A stretch of DNA of 55,536 nucleotides from Syntrophaceae bacterium UBA4778 (GCA_002403175.1 DHHG01000168.1:1-55536), one strand, 5' to 3'; shown: positions 28,170 through 38,162, counted from the first letter of the stretch. The notes: generated by a model from the letters alone, not told the origin. Made by a program: numbers and translations.

Positions 28170-29189
28170 TTACCACCCTCTGCCCTTCGTTTTTTTAAGC
28201 AGGTACACAAAAAAAGGGCCTCCCAGAATTGCCGTTAATATTCCGAGGGGAATTTCAGAACCGGTTAGGACTCTCCCGAAGTCGTCCACGATGACAAGAA
28301 AACAGGCGCCAAGAGAGAGGCTGACGGGGATCAAAATTTTATTATCATTGCCAACCAGCATCCGTCCGATATGGGGGACAACAAGTCCCACCCAGCCTAT
28401 GATTCCGCTTACACATACGGCCCCTGCTGTAGCGCAGGTTGCACAGATAATTACGATCGATTTTGAGAAAGCCGTATTGAGGCCCAGAGTATGAGCTTCT
28501 TTGTCTCCCATGGAGAGCACATTTATCTGCCATCGAACGGAAATAAGACCTATGATACCGATGAGCATTGGAATACCGGCGATGAATAGATCGTGATAAT
28601 TGGCGGAGGCGAGGCTGCCCATTAACCAGAAAACAATAGCGGGAAGCTGCTCATTGGGGTCTGCCACATACTTGGCTAAAGACAGGAGTGCTGAAAATAT
28701 GGATGATACGATAATACCACCAAGAACGAGCATGATGGTTGGTGTCGTAATATAAATTCTACCAATCAGATAACTGAAAAAAACAGCAAGAGAACCGAAG
28801 GCAAAGGCCAGCGGATACGCCGCTGCCGGGGAGTTGAAAATCAGGATGCCCAGCGCAGCTCCAAATCCTGCTCCGGCGCTCACTCCGAGAATGCCTGAAC
28901 TGACCAGCGGATTTTTGAAGAGACCCTGAAATGCCGTCCCGCTGATGGCAAGACAGCCGCCTACCATGGCGCCAAGAATAGCCCGGGGGAGACGTATATC
29001 CCAGATCACGCTCTGAAAGGTATCGGGAAGGCTGCAATTGGTATTGGCCAGTTTACACCAGACTACCTCCGCTATGGTCGAAATTGGCAGAGGATATCTG
29101 CCTATATACAGTGACCCGAATATGGCGAGGGAAGGAGCCGCAATAAGAAGAACAAGCAGGTATAAGGGTCTGAATTTCGCTATCAACAT
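28170..29189 (-). CDS. FecCD/BtuC-type ABC transporter permease
   Basis: A 339-residue inner-membrane protein with about ten membrane helices. Family signatures include RLPRAILGAMVGGCLAISG (the coupling RxPR element and glycine-rich helix), FKNPLVSSGILGVSAGAG and, near the C terminus, WVGLVVPHIGRMLVGNDN, the cytoplasmic loop that contacts the ATPase. Length is normal (about 330). It moves metal chelates, or possibly oxyanions (as MolB does), from the periplasm into the cell. It lies 18 bp after the FN3 lipoprotein gene. Confidence 0.93.
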   Translation of the reverse strand: MLIAKFRPLYLLVLLIAAPSLAIFGSLYIGRYPLPISTIAEVVWCKLANTNCSLPDTFQSVIWDIRLPRAILGAMVGGCLAISGTAFQGLFKNPLVSSGILGVSAGAGFGAALGILIFNSPAAAYPLAFAFGSLAVFFSYLIGRIYITTPTIMLVLGGIIVSSIFSALLSLAKYVADPNEQLPAIVFWLMGSLASANYHDLFIAGIPMLIGIIGLISVRWQINVLSMGDKEAHTLGLNTAFSKSIVIICATCATAGAVCVSGIIGWVGLVVPHIGRMLVGNDNKILIPVSLSLGACFLVIVDDFGRVLTGSEIPLGILTAILGGPFFVYLLKKTKGRGW

Positions 29190-29207
29190 TTCACCAACTG
29201 AATCTTG

Positions 29208-30824
29208 CTACCTTACTGCCAAACTCAACGTGTACCCCGTTGGTTCCGTTCTTGTCATCACCAGAAAATCCCGGTTGTATGAGAGGCTGCAATGCTCGTT
29301 ATAGTAACTGGTGGATTCCGGCAATAGCCTGGGGTTCGTTTTGCTGTAACCAGCCGACCAGTAATCATAGTAATCATAATATGCTGTACCGCCATTGTAA
29401 TACCGGGATGCACCATCCTGCAGATTAGCGGTCGTGAAATTTGGAAAATCGGTATACAATTTTATACCGTTGTCCGGATAATATGAGAAAGACAATATAT
29501 CTGGGAAGGAGGTGTTTCCCAAGCCATCCATGTATCTCGGGAAAGTCATGATTCCTTCGGCCGTAGCCGATATCGTGCCGTACGCCCAGGTCGCAGCCGT
29601 GCTGTTGATTTTCAAAAATCGATAAGTTCCCTTCAAATCGCCGATGGCCCATGTGGGCAGTGCTTCATCAGCAGGCCGAAAACATAGCTGAATAGCCCTC
29701 AGGGCATACTGGCTGCTTGACCCCACCGACGGAAAAGTACTCGTATCCGGATATGTTTTAATGCCGATAATTACGGTTTTATCGGCAGACATCATTCCGG
29801 TAAAGAGCACCTCGTGATTCGCAGATAAATTGTTGTATTCGGTAACAAAGCCATCCGGATCGATACCAATGCTGGTCACCTTCCATTGCCAATCGTATTT
29901 TTCCATCAACTTGTAAGTCGGCGTACTGCGATCCCAGTAAATAATATCTTTATAAAGATCGGTCCAGAATTGCCCAAATCTGCCCACCTTGGCGTTGCCG
30001 TATTCCCATTCCGTACTGCTTCCACTGGAAATCTGGTGATATACGTACCGGGTCGGACCGTTGCCCTGTGAGCCAGTACCAGATATGTCATCCTCACTAA
30101 AGACCACTGTAGGGTCTCGTTTCTGAAAAATCGTGACTGCGGCAGATCCGGCGGCCGGCGTTGATGTAGCGATGATCATGTTCTTTCTTGATGCTAGAAT
30201 GCCGTAAAAATCGGGAGAGGCACCGGCCCCCGACTGAGTGATTTCGCCGTCAGCTGTTATGGCCAGAACAAAGCCTGCCGGAGCAGTGGTATTTCCGGAG
30301 CTGTCGAGAAAGTTCGTAAGGACCGCGCTCCCGGCACTGTCTACGGTCATTTTCCCGCGCATCCATTTTGCCCCGGTCCCGGTGACCAGAGTGTGATAAT
30401 TCCAGTCCCCTGTGATATCCGCACTCGTAAAGCTGCCCGGCGTAGCGGCAACGGGTGTCGATCCAACCCCTTCGCCATCGCGGTTAACCGCCGTGACCAT
30501 AAAATAGTAGGTGGTATCGTTTTGAAGCTCGGCGACGACCCATTGCATTGTTGTCACAGTGATCTTGGTTCCGGACTCCTTTGTAACCCCCGTTACGCCT
30601 GGTCCTCCGGCATAATAAATATTGTAAGATGTCGCGGAACTTACGGGTGTCCAGCTCAAGCTGACCATTTTATAACCTGATACAGCTTTGACTCCGTTAG
30701 GCTGAGCGGGAATGCCCGGATCATATCGAAAGGCATCACTACCGCCTGCACCACACCCTGTTAAGCTCAGGGCAATAAATATCAAGAAGAACAAACTTGA
30801 GAATATTTGTAAACGCTTCCTCAC
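29208..30824 (-). CDS. Fibronectin type III lipoprotein in the uptake operon
   Basis: A 538-residue lipoprotein. The start is GTG 30824 with agagg upstream, and LSLTGC is the lipobox. An FN3 domain (about 40-130, SLSWTPVSSATSYNIYY and TTYYFMVTAVNRDGEG) follows. Residues 140-538 form a beta-rich region with repeated KM/IT strand patterns, possibly three related units (AKWMRGKMTVDSAGSAVLTN; WEYGNAKVGRFGQF; AATWAYGTISATAEGIMTF). The family is unrecognised. As it sits between the TonB receptor and the permease, it is probably a surface accessory of the uptake system, perhaps capturing ligand. Confidence 0.75.
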   Translation of the reverse strand: MRKRLQIFSSLFFLIFIALSLTGCGAGGSDAFRYDPGIPAQPNGVKAVSGYKMVSLSWTPVSSATSYNIYYAGGPGVTGVTKESGTKITVTTMQWVVAELQNDTTYYFMVTAVNRDGEGVGSTPVAATPGSFTSADITGDWNYHTLVTGTGAKWMRGKMTVDSAGSAVLTNFLDSSGNTTAPAGFVLAITADGEITQSGAGASPDFYGILASRKNMIIATSTPAAGSAAVTIFQKRDPTVVFSEDDISGTGSQGNGPTRYVYHQISSGSSTEWEYGNAKVGRFGQFWTDLYKDIIYWDRSTPTYKLMEKYDWQWKVTSIGIDPDGFVTEYNNLSANHEVLFTGMMSADKTVIIGIKTYPDTSTFPSVGSSSQYALRAIQLCFRPADEALPTWAIGDLKGTYRFLKINSTAATWAYGTISATAEGIMTFPRYMDGLGNTSFPDILSFSYYPDNGIKLYTDFPNFTTANLQDGASRYYNGGTAYYDYYDYWSAGYSKTNPRLLPESTSYYNEHCSLSYNRDFLVMTRTEPTGYTLSLAVR

Positions 30825-30890
30825 GAGAACCTCTTCTATTTCTTCATATCGTTATAAAAAAGAACTTTAAAGCTTCCCTTCCAAAACTTT

Positions 30891-32957
30891 TTAATAATGA
30901 TATTCCACTCCGCCGTAAATGAAACGGCCGGGCCTCGGAATTCCGTATGTCTGCTCATAATCCTTATTGAAAACGTTATCCGCTCCGGCATACACAATCC
31001 AATGGCCCTCGTATAATTTTTGACTCAATTTCACATTGGCAACCGTGTAGTCGTTCATTTTTTCCTTCATAAATACAACCGCATTGTTTTTCGTGTAAAC
31101 ATAAGAATTCGCCACATAAATGATCGATGCATAGGGCGTCAGACCGAAATCGAAGTCATACCTTGCGTTCAATGCCACCTTGTCACGCGGTGTATACTGC
31201 AATTCATGCTTGCCGGTCCCTGACAGATCTTTGGATTCGAGATACGTATACCCTGCCTTTGCCGTGAGCCTCTGAATAAAACGGGTCTCGGCGGATACCT
31301 CGAATCCCATGAAACGTACTTCAGAAAAATTTGCGAATCGCTGGGGCGATTTCGTCTGATCCATAGCAATGAGGTTCTCTACAGTGCTCTGAAAAAGATC
31401 AATATTCAGGACAGTTCTGCCCGGCAGTCTCCGCTCAGCTCCAATCTGATAATGATGCACCACCTCAGGCTGGAGGTATGGATTATCGCTGTCTCTCAAA
31501 TAGAGCTGGCTTAAGGAAGGAAATTGCACATTTCTCTGAAACGCCGCTTTGAGCTTTGTGTCTTTGGAAAGATTATAGTATGCCCCTACGGAAGCACTGT
31601 AATCATCAACCGTCTCTATAACATCCCGCATCTGCCAATGATAAGCCAGGCCCAAGACAAGGCCAAGATCGGTTACAGGAAAGACCTCATATTCGGCTGC
31701 GATTGAATAGACACTGAGATTATAATCATCATAGACTTCGAAATAGGTATAGGGGGGACTCCCGCCTCCAACTCCATGTCCGCCGGCCGCCCTGATGTCG
31801 CCGCCTGTTTTTACGCGGCCTGAGTCATGCCAGTTATCCCATTCACCGGAAAGCAAAAAGGTTAGGGTTCCGGCTTTGCCGAAATCATATTTTGGATAGA
31901 GATTTACGCCGGTGACAGACGCCTTGTTACAAAGTTGAAATGAATTGGGAGCAAACGGATCATCAAAGGAATCATAATTATCATTGTCATACTGATTGTT
32001 CTGCTGACTTATATAATTATAGAACAAGGTCGATTTCATGGAAAACTTACCAACAGGCCTATAATCTGCCGTGAGTTGGGTGCCATATGAATAGTAATCA
32101 TCCACCCGCTGGTATCGAGGAGGAGATGCGAACGGATCGAATTTGTTGTTGATGGCACTGGTGGGCTTTCCGTAGGAACCCTGGACCGCATATCCGCTCA
32201 TGCTGAGGACAACCGAATCAGAAGCCGCATAGCCGAAATTGCCATAGATATTCTCTCTCTTGTTGTCGCTGTTCTTCCGGTATCCTTCCTTCTCCTCATT
32301 GGTCGGTGTGAAATCCTTAGCCATCGGGAACTTGTCCCTTTTGAAAAGACTTCCGCTCAGAAAGTAATCGAACTTTTCTTTACCGCCGGACAGGCTTGCT
32401 TTAAATAGATAAGGTTGACGATCGCCGGTCTCCGCCGCTACCATCCCCCTGATCTCTTCAGAACCCCTTTTGGTTATGATTTCGATAATTCCCCCCAGAC
32501 CGCCGGGCCCGTAAAGAACCGAGCTTGCGCCTGTAATGACCTTGATCTTTGCGATATTCTCTACCGGGATACTGGAAGGATCAAATTGCTGATCGAAAGC
32601 GGAGTTAAGCGGAATACCATCCAAAAGAATAAGTACATGCCTGTTACGGAATCCTCGTATATCAACCCGGGGAACGCCTTCCGGACCTGTCCTTACATTG
32701 ACCCCCGATAACTGCTCAATAGCTTCATCGACTGTTCTGGCGCCTGATTTATGTATGTCTTCAGAAGTAATCTCCTTGACCATCTCGGTAGATTCGGAGG
32801 CTTTCTCGCCTTTGGCGGTTACAACGATTTCGCCAAGACTAAAAATATCGGAAGTGTCCTCTTCCTGGGGAGAGTACGCATTCGATGAAAAGGGGGATAC
32901 TGCGAACAGAAGTACTAAGAACAAAGAAATTAGATAGAAAAAATCCTTTCGGCTCAC
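30891..32957 (-). CDS. TonB-dependent outer-membrane receptor
   Basis: The start is placed at GTG 32957: an aggaggt site lies 5 nt upstream and the next residues give a clean signal peptide (DFFYLISLFLVLLFAVSPFS). An upstream in-frame GTG at 33059 adds 34 residues but no site. Length 688. The plug (about 45-165) contains IVVTAKGEKASE, SGARTVDEAIEQLSGVNVR, RGFRNRHVLILLDGIPLN and SSVLYGPGGLGGIIEIITK. A 22-strand barrel follows and ends IYGGVEYHY. It takes up a scarce ligand using TonB energy; TonB/ExbBD are not in the window. First gene of a ~9-kb operon encoding an ABC importer. Confidence 0.92.
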   Translation of the reverse strand: MSRKDFFYLISLFLVLLFAVSPFSSNAYSPQEEDTSDIFSLGEIVVTAKGEKASESTEMVKEITSEDIHKSGARTVDEAIEQLSGVNVRTGPEGVPRVDIRGFRNRHVLILLDGIPLNSAFDQQFDPSSIPVENIAKIKVITGASSVLYGPGGLGGIIEIITKRGSEEIRGMVAAETGDRQPYLFKASLSGGKEKFDYFLSGSLFKRDKFPMAKDFTPTNEEKEGYRKNSDNKRENIYGNFGYAASDSVVLSMSGYAVQGSYGKPTSAINNKFDPFASPPRYQRVDDYYSYGTQLTADYRPVGKFSMKSTLFYNYISQQNNQYDNDNYDSFDDPFAPNSFQLCNKASVTGVNLYPKYDFGKAGTLTFLLSGEWDNWHDSGRVKTGGDIRAAGGHGVGGGSPPYTYFEVYDDYNLSVYSIAAEYEVFPVTDLGLVLGLAYHWQMRDVIETVDDYSASVGAYYNLSKDTKLKAAFQRNVQFPSLSQLYLRDSDNPYLQPEVVHHYQIGAERRLPGRTVLNIDLFQSTVENLIAMDQTKSPQRFANFSEVRFMGFEVSAETRFIQRLTAKAGYTYLESKDLSGTGKHELQYTPRDKVALNARYDFDFGLTPYASIIYVANSYVYTKNNAVVFMKEKMNDYTVANVKLSQKLYEGHWIVYAGADNVFNKDYEQTYGIPRPGRFIYGGVEYHY

Positions 32958-33387
32958 CGGACCTCCTAACAGCATTGAGAGGAATAAATATGCAATGCTG
33001 CAAAACATGAATGCAGAAATCTGTACTGCCGAAGTCGAACAAATCTGTCTCAACTTCACCGGTAAAACAGAAAGGAAACTTCCAAACTGCTGTACAACTG
33101 AATAGGGACGAGACTCGAAATACTCAAATCAGGCTTTCTAAAAAAGCTTAGAGCAATGTGTGCGCTGTCCCTACCTTTCATTCAGGGAGAATCGAGCAGC
33201 GGAGATCATAAGGCAATGTGGACGTTTGTATCAGCGTCCAATTGGGGAGAGCCGAAGCGCAACGCAGCATATGAACTTTTCAAAAGCCCTGCAAAAATGT
33301 CCGACCGTATCTAAAACAAAATGCGCGCCTGCCAAAACGGCGGCCGCGCTGAATCTGCACTATGATTGTGTTTACCTGTTTTCAAAA
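32958..33387 (-). promoter_or_regulatory. Leader of the uptake operon with possible RNA structure
   Basis: No coding gene is supported in this spacer. Upstream of the receptor start there is an outer stem tagggac/gtcccta (33103-33109 with 33167-33173) enclosing a gcttt/aaagc hairpin (33133-33137 with 33143-33147), and a second hairpin tggacg/cgtcca (33219-33224 with 33235-33240). TonB receptors are often controlled by cobalamin riboswitches, but the conserved B12 sequences were not seen. A metal or Moco-type riboswitch is possible but unproved. Confidence 0.3.
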
Positions 33388-33417
33388 GAGGGGCGCGCCT
33401 GATGAGGTCCGCCCCTC
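33388..33417 (-). terminator. Likely terminator of the PEP-CTERM gene
   Basis: An 8-bp GC-rich stem gaggggcg/cgcccctc encloses a 14-nt loop. It is followed on the minus strand by cttttgaaaac, a short U-run. It lies 38 bp past the PEP-CTERM stop codon. Confidence 0.5.
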
Positions 33418-33454
33418 TCTCGATACCAAATCCTTCTTGTATATCTAATCTATC

Positions 33455-34417
33455 CTACCCTCTTCTCTTGAAATTGAAGCCGACAAGCGACATGAGACCA
33501 AATCCAAGAAGCATGAGAGACTGAGGTTCCGGAACATTATTGGTAGGCGGATCCTGCGGAGGCGGAGGCTCGGTTCCCGCGCCTACGATGGTATAGCTAT
33601 TTGTCGAAGCCTGATTTGTCCAGCCAATGAAATTTGATCCGGTATTGCCAACAACCAAATCATAGTCATAAATGCTGAAAGCCAGAACATCACCATCATA
33701 TAGGCCATTAACATTGAAAACGACCTGATCGGATCCACCGTTAGTGCCATACAATGCGGTGCTGTAATTTCGGTTGGCAACACCGAGATCGATGAACATC
33801 AGGTAGCCCGTAGCCGAACCCTGTCCGTTATAGAGGGCCTGATCAGTCTGGGCTATCCTCGTCGTCTGAGGACCATAGATAAAGTCTGATCCATAGAAGG
33901 TTTCATTGACGACATTGTTTTGCCAGTTGGCAGCCGTTATCGTTGGTCTGGCAGTGCCTGGAGCGGCTACATATCCGTTTGAAACAACATTCAGCGAGAA
34001 ATTACTGGAAATCGGTCCCGTAAGCGCCACACAAAGTATTAAATCGTCATTGCCGCCTTTGCCGCCGGTGGTTGTTAACCAGAAATTATTGTCGTAACTG
34101 CCTGAAACGGCATTATAAGATAAATTGGAATTACTGGTCGTTGTTGCGGCAGTCCCTATATGGAGCTGATTCAGACCACCACCGCCCAGTGAAAAATCAT
34201 AGTAGTACATACCAGCCTTGTCGCTGGAGTGAGTGATCTGCCCCGATACACCAGAAACATTTCTAGCACTAGAAATGCCGTAGAACGCACCCGCATCATT
34301 GGCAACTGAAATATACCCTGAATTATCTGTTGATAATACAGTATAGGCGAAAGCCGCGTTCACCAAAGCCAATAAAGAAAAACATAGCACTACAAAAAAT
34401 AATAATCGCTTCCTCAT
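33455..34417 (-). CDS. PEP-CTERM sorted secreted protein
   Basis: A 320-residue exported protein. The signal peptide is about 1-24 (LLFFVVLCFSLLALVNAAFA). The central domain is Ser/Asn/Gly-rich and beta-type, with no recognised enzyme. The C terminus has the complete sorting signal: VPEPQSLMLLGFG (PEP motif and membrane helix), then a basic tail FNFKRRG. Such proteins are handled by exosortase EpsH/XrtA and often linked to exopolysaccharide biofilms. No exosortase or EPS genes are in this window, so the machinery must be elsewhere. A strong ggaggt site precedes the ATG. Confidence 0.88.
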   Translation of the reverse strand: MRKRLLFFVVLCFSLLALVNAAFAYTVLSTDNSGYISVANDAGAFYGISSARNVSGVSGQITHSSDKAGMYYYDFSLGGGGLNQLHIGTAATTTSNSNLSYNAVSGSYDNNFWLTTTGGKGGNDDLILCVALTGPISSNFSLNVVSNGYVAAPGTARPTITAANWQNNVVNETFYGSDFIYGPQTTRIAQTDQALYNGQGSATGYLMFIDLGVANRNYSTALYGTNGGSDQVVFNVNGLYDGDVLAFSIYDYDLVVGNTGSNFIGWTNQASTNSYTIVGAGTEPPPPQDPPTNNVPEPQSLMLLGFGLMSLVGFNFKRRG

Positions 34418-34943
34418 CCTTACCTCCTTTTATTCTCCTCTTATCAGCCTCGACGATTTGGCCCCCCTGCTAAATCCCAACCATTCTCGCCTGTCAATTC
34501 TGGCAGCACCGGCAAAAAAATCGTCTCGCACGATCTGATTTTTCTGTTAATCACAAAAAACAAAAGTAATAATTTGTTTTCTTTTGTTGTTTTTTGGATA
34601 TTTAACAGATTTTGTACCAACCATTTGCAATTTCCATGCTGCATAATCAAAAAACTACTAAGAATAATTTATTATTATTTCTAATCAACAACTTAGGAAT
34701 TGCCGATGCGACTTTTGGCTGAAATACTCCAAATAAATCGAATGCAAAATATGTAAATGTTATCGACACCATTCTGAGCCCTATACATTCCCGAACATGC
34801 ATTTGAAAATTATGCTTTAAAATTACTAATACTTACATAAAAGCACCTTATTTCCAGAAATGTAAATTTGATCGACATAGAAATAAAAAGTGAGTAATTT
34901 TGGAGGATTGTATGGGGGATTAAAGAATTTCTTTCAGAATTGA
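34418..34943. other. 526-bp AT-rich intergenic region
   Basis: Contains the upstream region of the PEP-CTERM gene and the 3' end of the cus operon transcript. Many PEP-CTERM genes use sigma-54 promoters; candidate GG...GC pairs here have the wrong spacing. No gene or repeat was seen. Confidence 0.35.
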
Positions 34944-37900
34944 TTATTCCACCGGGACCGCATTATCGGCCCTGGTCTTGAACTGCCGCCCCTTCCAGAG
35001 CATGAAAACAGCGGGATAGATGATGAGTTCCAGTATGGTCGAAGTGACGACACCGCCGATCATCGGCGCCGCGATCCGCTTCATAATATCGGACCCGGTT
35101 CCGTGGCTCAGCATGATCGGGATCAGACCGGCCAGGATTACGCTCACCGTCATGATTTTAGGTCGGATTCTCTTAACGGCCCCGAACATAACAGCATCCC
35201 TGAGATCGGAAATTCCTTTCAGCCTTCCCTCTTTTTTCCAACGCTCATAGGCAAGATCAAGATAAAGGAGCATGATCACCCCTGTTTCGGCATCAAGGCC
35301 GGCCAGGGCTATGATGCCGACCCAGACGGCGATGCTCATATTGTAACCAACCAGGTACAGGAACCAGAATGATCCCACCAGCGAAAAGGGAACGGCCAGA
35401 AGGACAATAGCCGTTTTGATTACCGATCTCGTATTAATGTAGATCAGGACAAAAATGATAAAGATGGTCAGAGGTATAACCATCTTGAGTCGCTCGTGCG
35501 TGGAGACTAGGTATTCATATTCGCCGCTCCAGATCAGCCTATATCCTTCCGGAATTTTCAGTGTGGCGATTTTCTTTTTTGCATCCTGAACAAAACCGCC
35601 CACGTCCCGCCCCGAGAAATCGATGTAGACATATGAGGTCAGCAGCCCCTCTTCACTTTTAATGACAGTGGGTCCCTTTAAAACCTTTATATCCGCCAGT
35701 TCGCCTAACGGGACCCGCAGGGAATAGGGGGGCGGAACGGAACCGATCCCGACGGCCTTCCCTCTTCCCATTTCACCAGGAAGAGGCGACACCGTGTCCC
35801 CGGGCATGACCGGAACGAGGATACGCCTGAGCTTATCCAAATCATTGCGCAACTCCCGGGCGTATCGCACATTTACGGGGAACCGTGCCCTCCCCTCGAC
35901 CGTTGTCGTAAGGTCCATACCACCGATAGCCGATTGGATAACCTCCTGGACATCATCGATCGTTAGCCCATATCTCGCAATGGCATCCCTTTTAATATCG
36001 AAATCGATAAAATAGCCGGTTGTGACTCTCTCCGCATAAACACTCCGGATTCCGGGCACATCTCTCATGTGGTGTTCAATAGCCAGGCCGATTTTTTCGA
36101 TTTCGGCAAGATCCGGCCCCAGAATCTTGATCCCTACCGGAGTCCGTATTCCCGTCGCGAGCATGTCGATGCGGGCCTTGATCGGCATCGTGAATGAATT
36201 GGCCACTCCGGGAATGGACAGGATGTTATTGAGTTCATCCTTGATCCCATCGGGTGTCATCCCGGCCCGCCACTGTGATTCCGGCTTGAGATTGATCACT
36301 GTTTCAAACATCTCCAGAGGCGCCGGATCGGTTGCCGTCTCGGCCCGCCCCGCCTTTCCGAACACCTGTGATACCTCGGGAATACTCTTGATGAGCTTAT
36401 CCTGCATCTGCAACAGCCTGGAAGCTTCAGATATGGAAATTGCAGGCACTGTCACCGGCATGTAAAGAATGGTCCCTTCATAAAGAGGAGGCATGAACTC
36501 AGTGCCGAGTTTCAGGAAAGGAAACACGGTAACTGCCAGGATGATTACAGCGGCCGCAATTACTGTTTTTTTGAAGCGCAGAGCGAGAATCGCGACCGGT
36601 TCGTAAACACGGTGTAGCACGATGCTGATCGGGTTCTTTTCTTCAGGACGGATCTTCCCTTTTATAAGCAGATTCATCAGCACGGGTGTCAGGGTGATGG
36701 CAAGGAAAGATGAAAACAGCATGGCAAAGGTCTTGGTATAGGCAAGGGGTTTGAATAGCCTACCCGCCTGTGCCTGAAGCACGAACACCGGGAGAAACCC
36801 GACCGTAATCACAAGGAGCGAGAAGAAGAGCGATGGCCCGACTTCTTTGGCAGCCGCCATAATCACTTCGGCGCGATTGCCGGGACGGCCTGCCGCTTCC
36901 CAGTCTTCCAGTTTTTTGTGGGCATTCTCAACCATTATAATCGAGGCATCGACCATCGCTCCGATTGCGATCGCGATCCCGCTCAGGCTCATAATGTTTG
37001 ATGTCACCCCGATGTAATACATGCAAATGAACGAGACGATGATTGCAATGGGAAGAGTCAGGAGCACAACCAGGGCACTCGGAAGGTGAAAGAGAAATAC
37101 GATGCAAACAACGCTGACTGCGATCGCCAGCTTGAGGATTTCTTCTTTCAGAGTGCTTATCGAACGCCGGATCAGGTCTGAGCGATCGTACGTCGTAACG
37201 ATATGGACTCCCTCAGGAAGGGTTGGGGCAATATCGGTTCTGATTTTTTCCTTTACTCGTTCGATAACATCCAGAACATTTTCGCCAAAACGGACAATAA
37301 CGATCCCCCCGGTCACTTCCCCTTTGCCATCGAGTTCCGCCACTCCCCGCCTGATTTCCGGACCGAGCCGGACGGACGCAACATCCCGCAGGTAAATCGG
37401 CGTACCCGCATTGTTTCCGATCGATACCTGTTCAAGGTCCTTTACGCTTTTGATATATCCCCGTCCTCGGATCATATATTCAATACCGGAAAAATCGAGA
37501 ACGCGCCCCTCGGCATCCTTGTTGCTTTTCCGCACGGCATCCATCACTTTTGTGATCGGGATGTTGTACGCGAGGAGGCGATTGGGGTCGACGATGATCT
37601 GGTACTGCTTCACGAACCCGCCGATACTGGCAACCTGGGACACTCCAGGCACGCTCTCGATCGCAAACTTGAGCCGGTAATCCTGGATTGTCCGGAGTTC
37701 GGAGAGATCGTGTCCTCCTGTCTCATCGACCACTGCATAGGAAAATCCCCAGCCGAGGCTCGTGGCATCGGGACCAAGGACGGGATTCACCTCGCTCGGG
37801 ATCTTGTTCTTGACGGCCTGCAGATATTCGATCACCCTGCTTCGGGCCCAGTAGATGTTGGTACCTTCCCTAAAAATAACATAGATGAAGGAACTCCCCA

Positions 37901-38162
37901 GATAGGAAAACCCTCTGACCGCCTGGACCCTGGGCGCTGCTAGAAGGGTCGATGTAATCGGATAGGTGATCTGGTCCTCTACAAGATCGGGGCTTCGCCC
38001 CGCCCACTCGGTATAAATTATCACTTGTGTGTCACTCAGGTCCGGGATGGCGTCAAGGGGAGTATTCTTCAGAGCCCACCAACCCCAGGCAATGGAGGCG
38101 AAGGCGGAAAGGAAGACGATGAACTTGTTTCGCGCGCTGAATTCGATGATTTTAGAGATCAT
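34944..38162 (-). CDS. cusA: CusA/CzcA-type heavy-metal RND efflux pump
   Basis: The start is placed at ATG 38162 (MISKIIEFSARNKF), the usual family start, with aaggtag upstream; an ATG 14 codons earlier gives an atypical extension. Length 1072, normal. It is an inner-membrane proton antiporter with 12 helices and two periplasmic loops, acting with the adaptor and outer-membrane channel encoded next. The signature PLDAIPDLSDTQVIIYTEW and the intramembrane acidic motif GAMVDASIIMVEN mark the heavy-metal (HME) branch. DLSDTQVI is typical of the Cu/Ag CusA branch rather than CzcA (Co/Zn/Cd), but the metal is not proved. It is the last gene of the operon, and a 106-bp gap separates it from cusB. 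Confidence 0.93.
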   Translation of the reverse strand: MISKIIEFSARNKFIVFLSAFASIAWGWWALKNTPLDAIPDLSDTQVIIYTEWAGRSPDLVEDQITYPITSTLLAAPRVQAVRGFSYLGSSFIYVIFREGTNIYWARSRVIEYLQAVKNKIPSEVNPVLGPDATSLGWGFSYAVVDETGGHDLSELRTIQDYRLKFAIESVPGVSQVASIGGFVKQYQIIVDPNRLLAYNIPITKVMDAVRKSNKDAEGRVLDFSGIEYMIRGRGYIKSVKDLEQVSIGNNAGTPIYLRDVASVRLGPEIRRGVAELDGKGEVTGGIVIVRFGENVLDVIERVKEKIRTDIAPTLPEGVHIVTTYDRSDLIRRSISTLKEEILKLAIAVSVVCIVFLFHLPSALVVLLTLPIAIIVSFICMYYIGVTSNIMSLSGIAIAIGAMVDASIIMVENAHKKLEDWEAAGRPGNRAEVIMAAAKEVGPSLFFSLLVITVGFLPVFVLQAQAGRLFKPLAYTKTFAMLFSSFLAITLTPVLMNLLIKGKIRPEEKNPISIVLHRVYEPVAILALRFKKTVIAAAVIILAVTVFPFLKLGTEFMPPLYEGTILYMPVTVPAISISEASRLLQMQDKLIKSIPEVSQVFGKAGRAETATDPAPLEMFETVINLKPESQWRAGMTPDGIKDELNNILSIPGVANSFTMPIKARIDMLATGIRTPVGIKILGPDLAEIEKIGLAIEHHMRDVPGIRSVYAERVTTGYFIDFDIKRDAIARYGLTIDDVQEVIQSAIGGMDLTTTVEGRARFPVNVRYARELRNDLDKLRRILVPVMPGDTVSPLPGEMGRGKAVGIGSVPPPYSLRVPLGELADIKVLKGPTVIKSEEGLLTSYVYIDFSGRDVGGFVQDAKKKIATLKIPEGYRLIWSGEYEYLVSTHERLKMVIPLTIFIIFVLIYINTRSVIKTAIVLLAVPFSLVGSFWFLYLVGYNMSIAVWVGIIALAGLDAETGVIMLLYLDLAYERWKKEGRLKGISDLRDAVMFGAVKRIRPKIMTVSVILAGLIPIMLSHGTGSDIMKRIAAPMIGGVVTSTILELIIYPAVFMLWKGRQFKTRADNAVPVE

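Noticed and set aside
32958..33387. Cobalamin riboswitch upstream of the TonB receptor
   Set aside because: The conserved B12-box sequences were not seen; only generic stems were found.
33160..33402. An 80-codon plus-strand frame in the TonB leader region
   Set aside because: No ribosome binding site or family; overlaps the probable leader and terminator on the opposite strand.
34418..34943. Sigma-54 promoter for the PEP-CTERM gene
   Set aside because: Candidate TGGC...GC pairs have the wrong spacing between the GG and GC elements.
37203..37943. A 246-codon plus-strand frame inside cusA
   Set aside because: It is antisense to a well-supported RND pump with intact motifs; no ribosome binding site or recognisable product.
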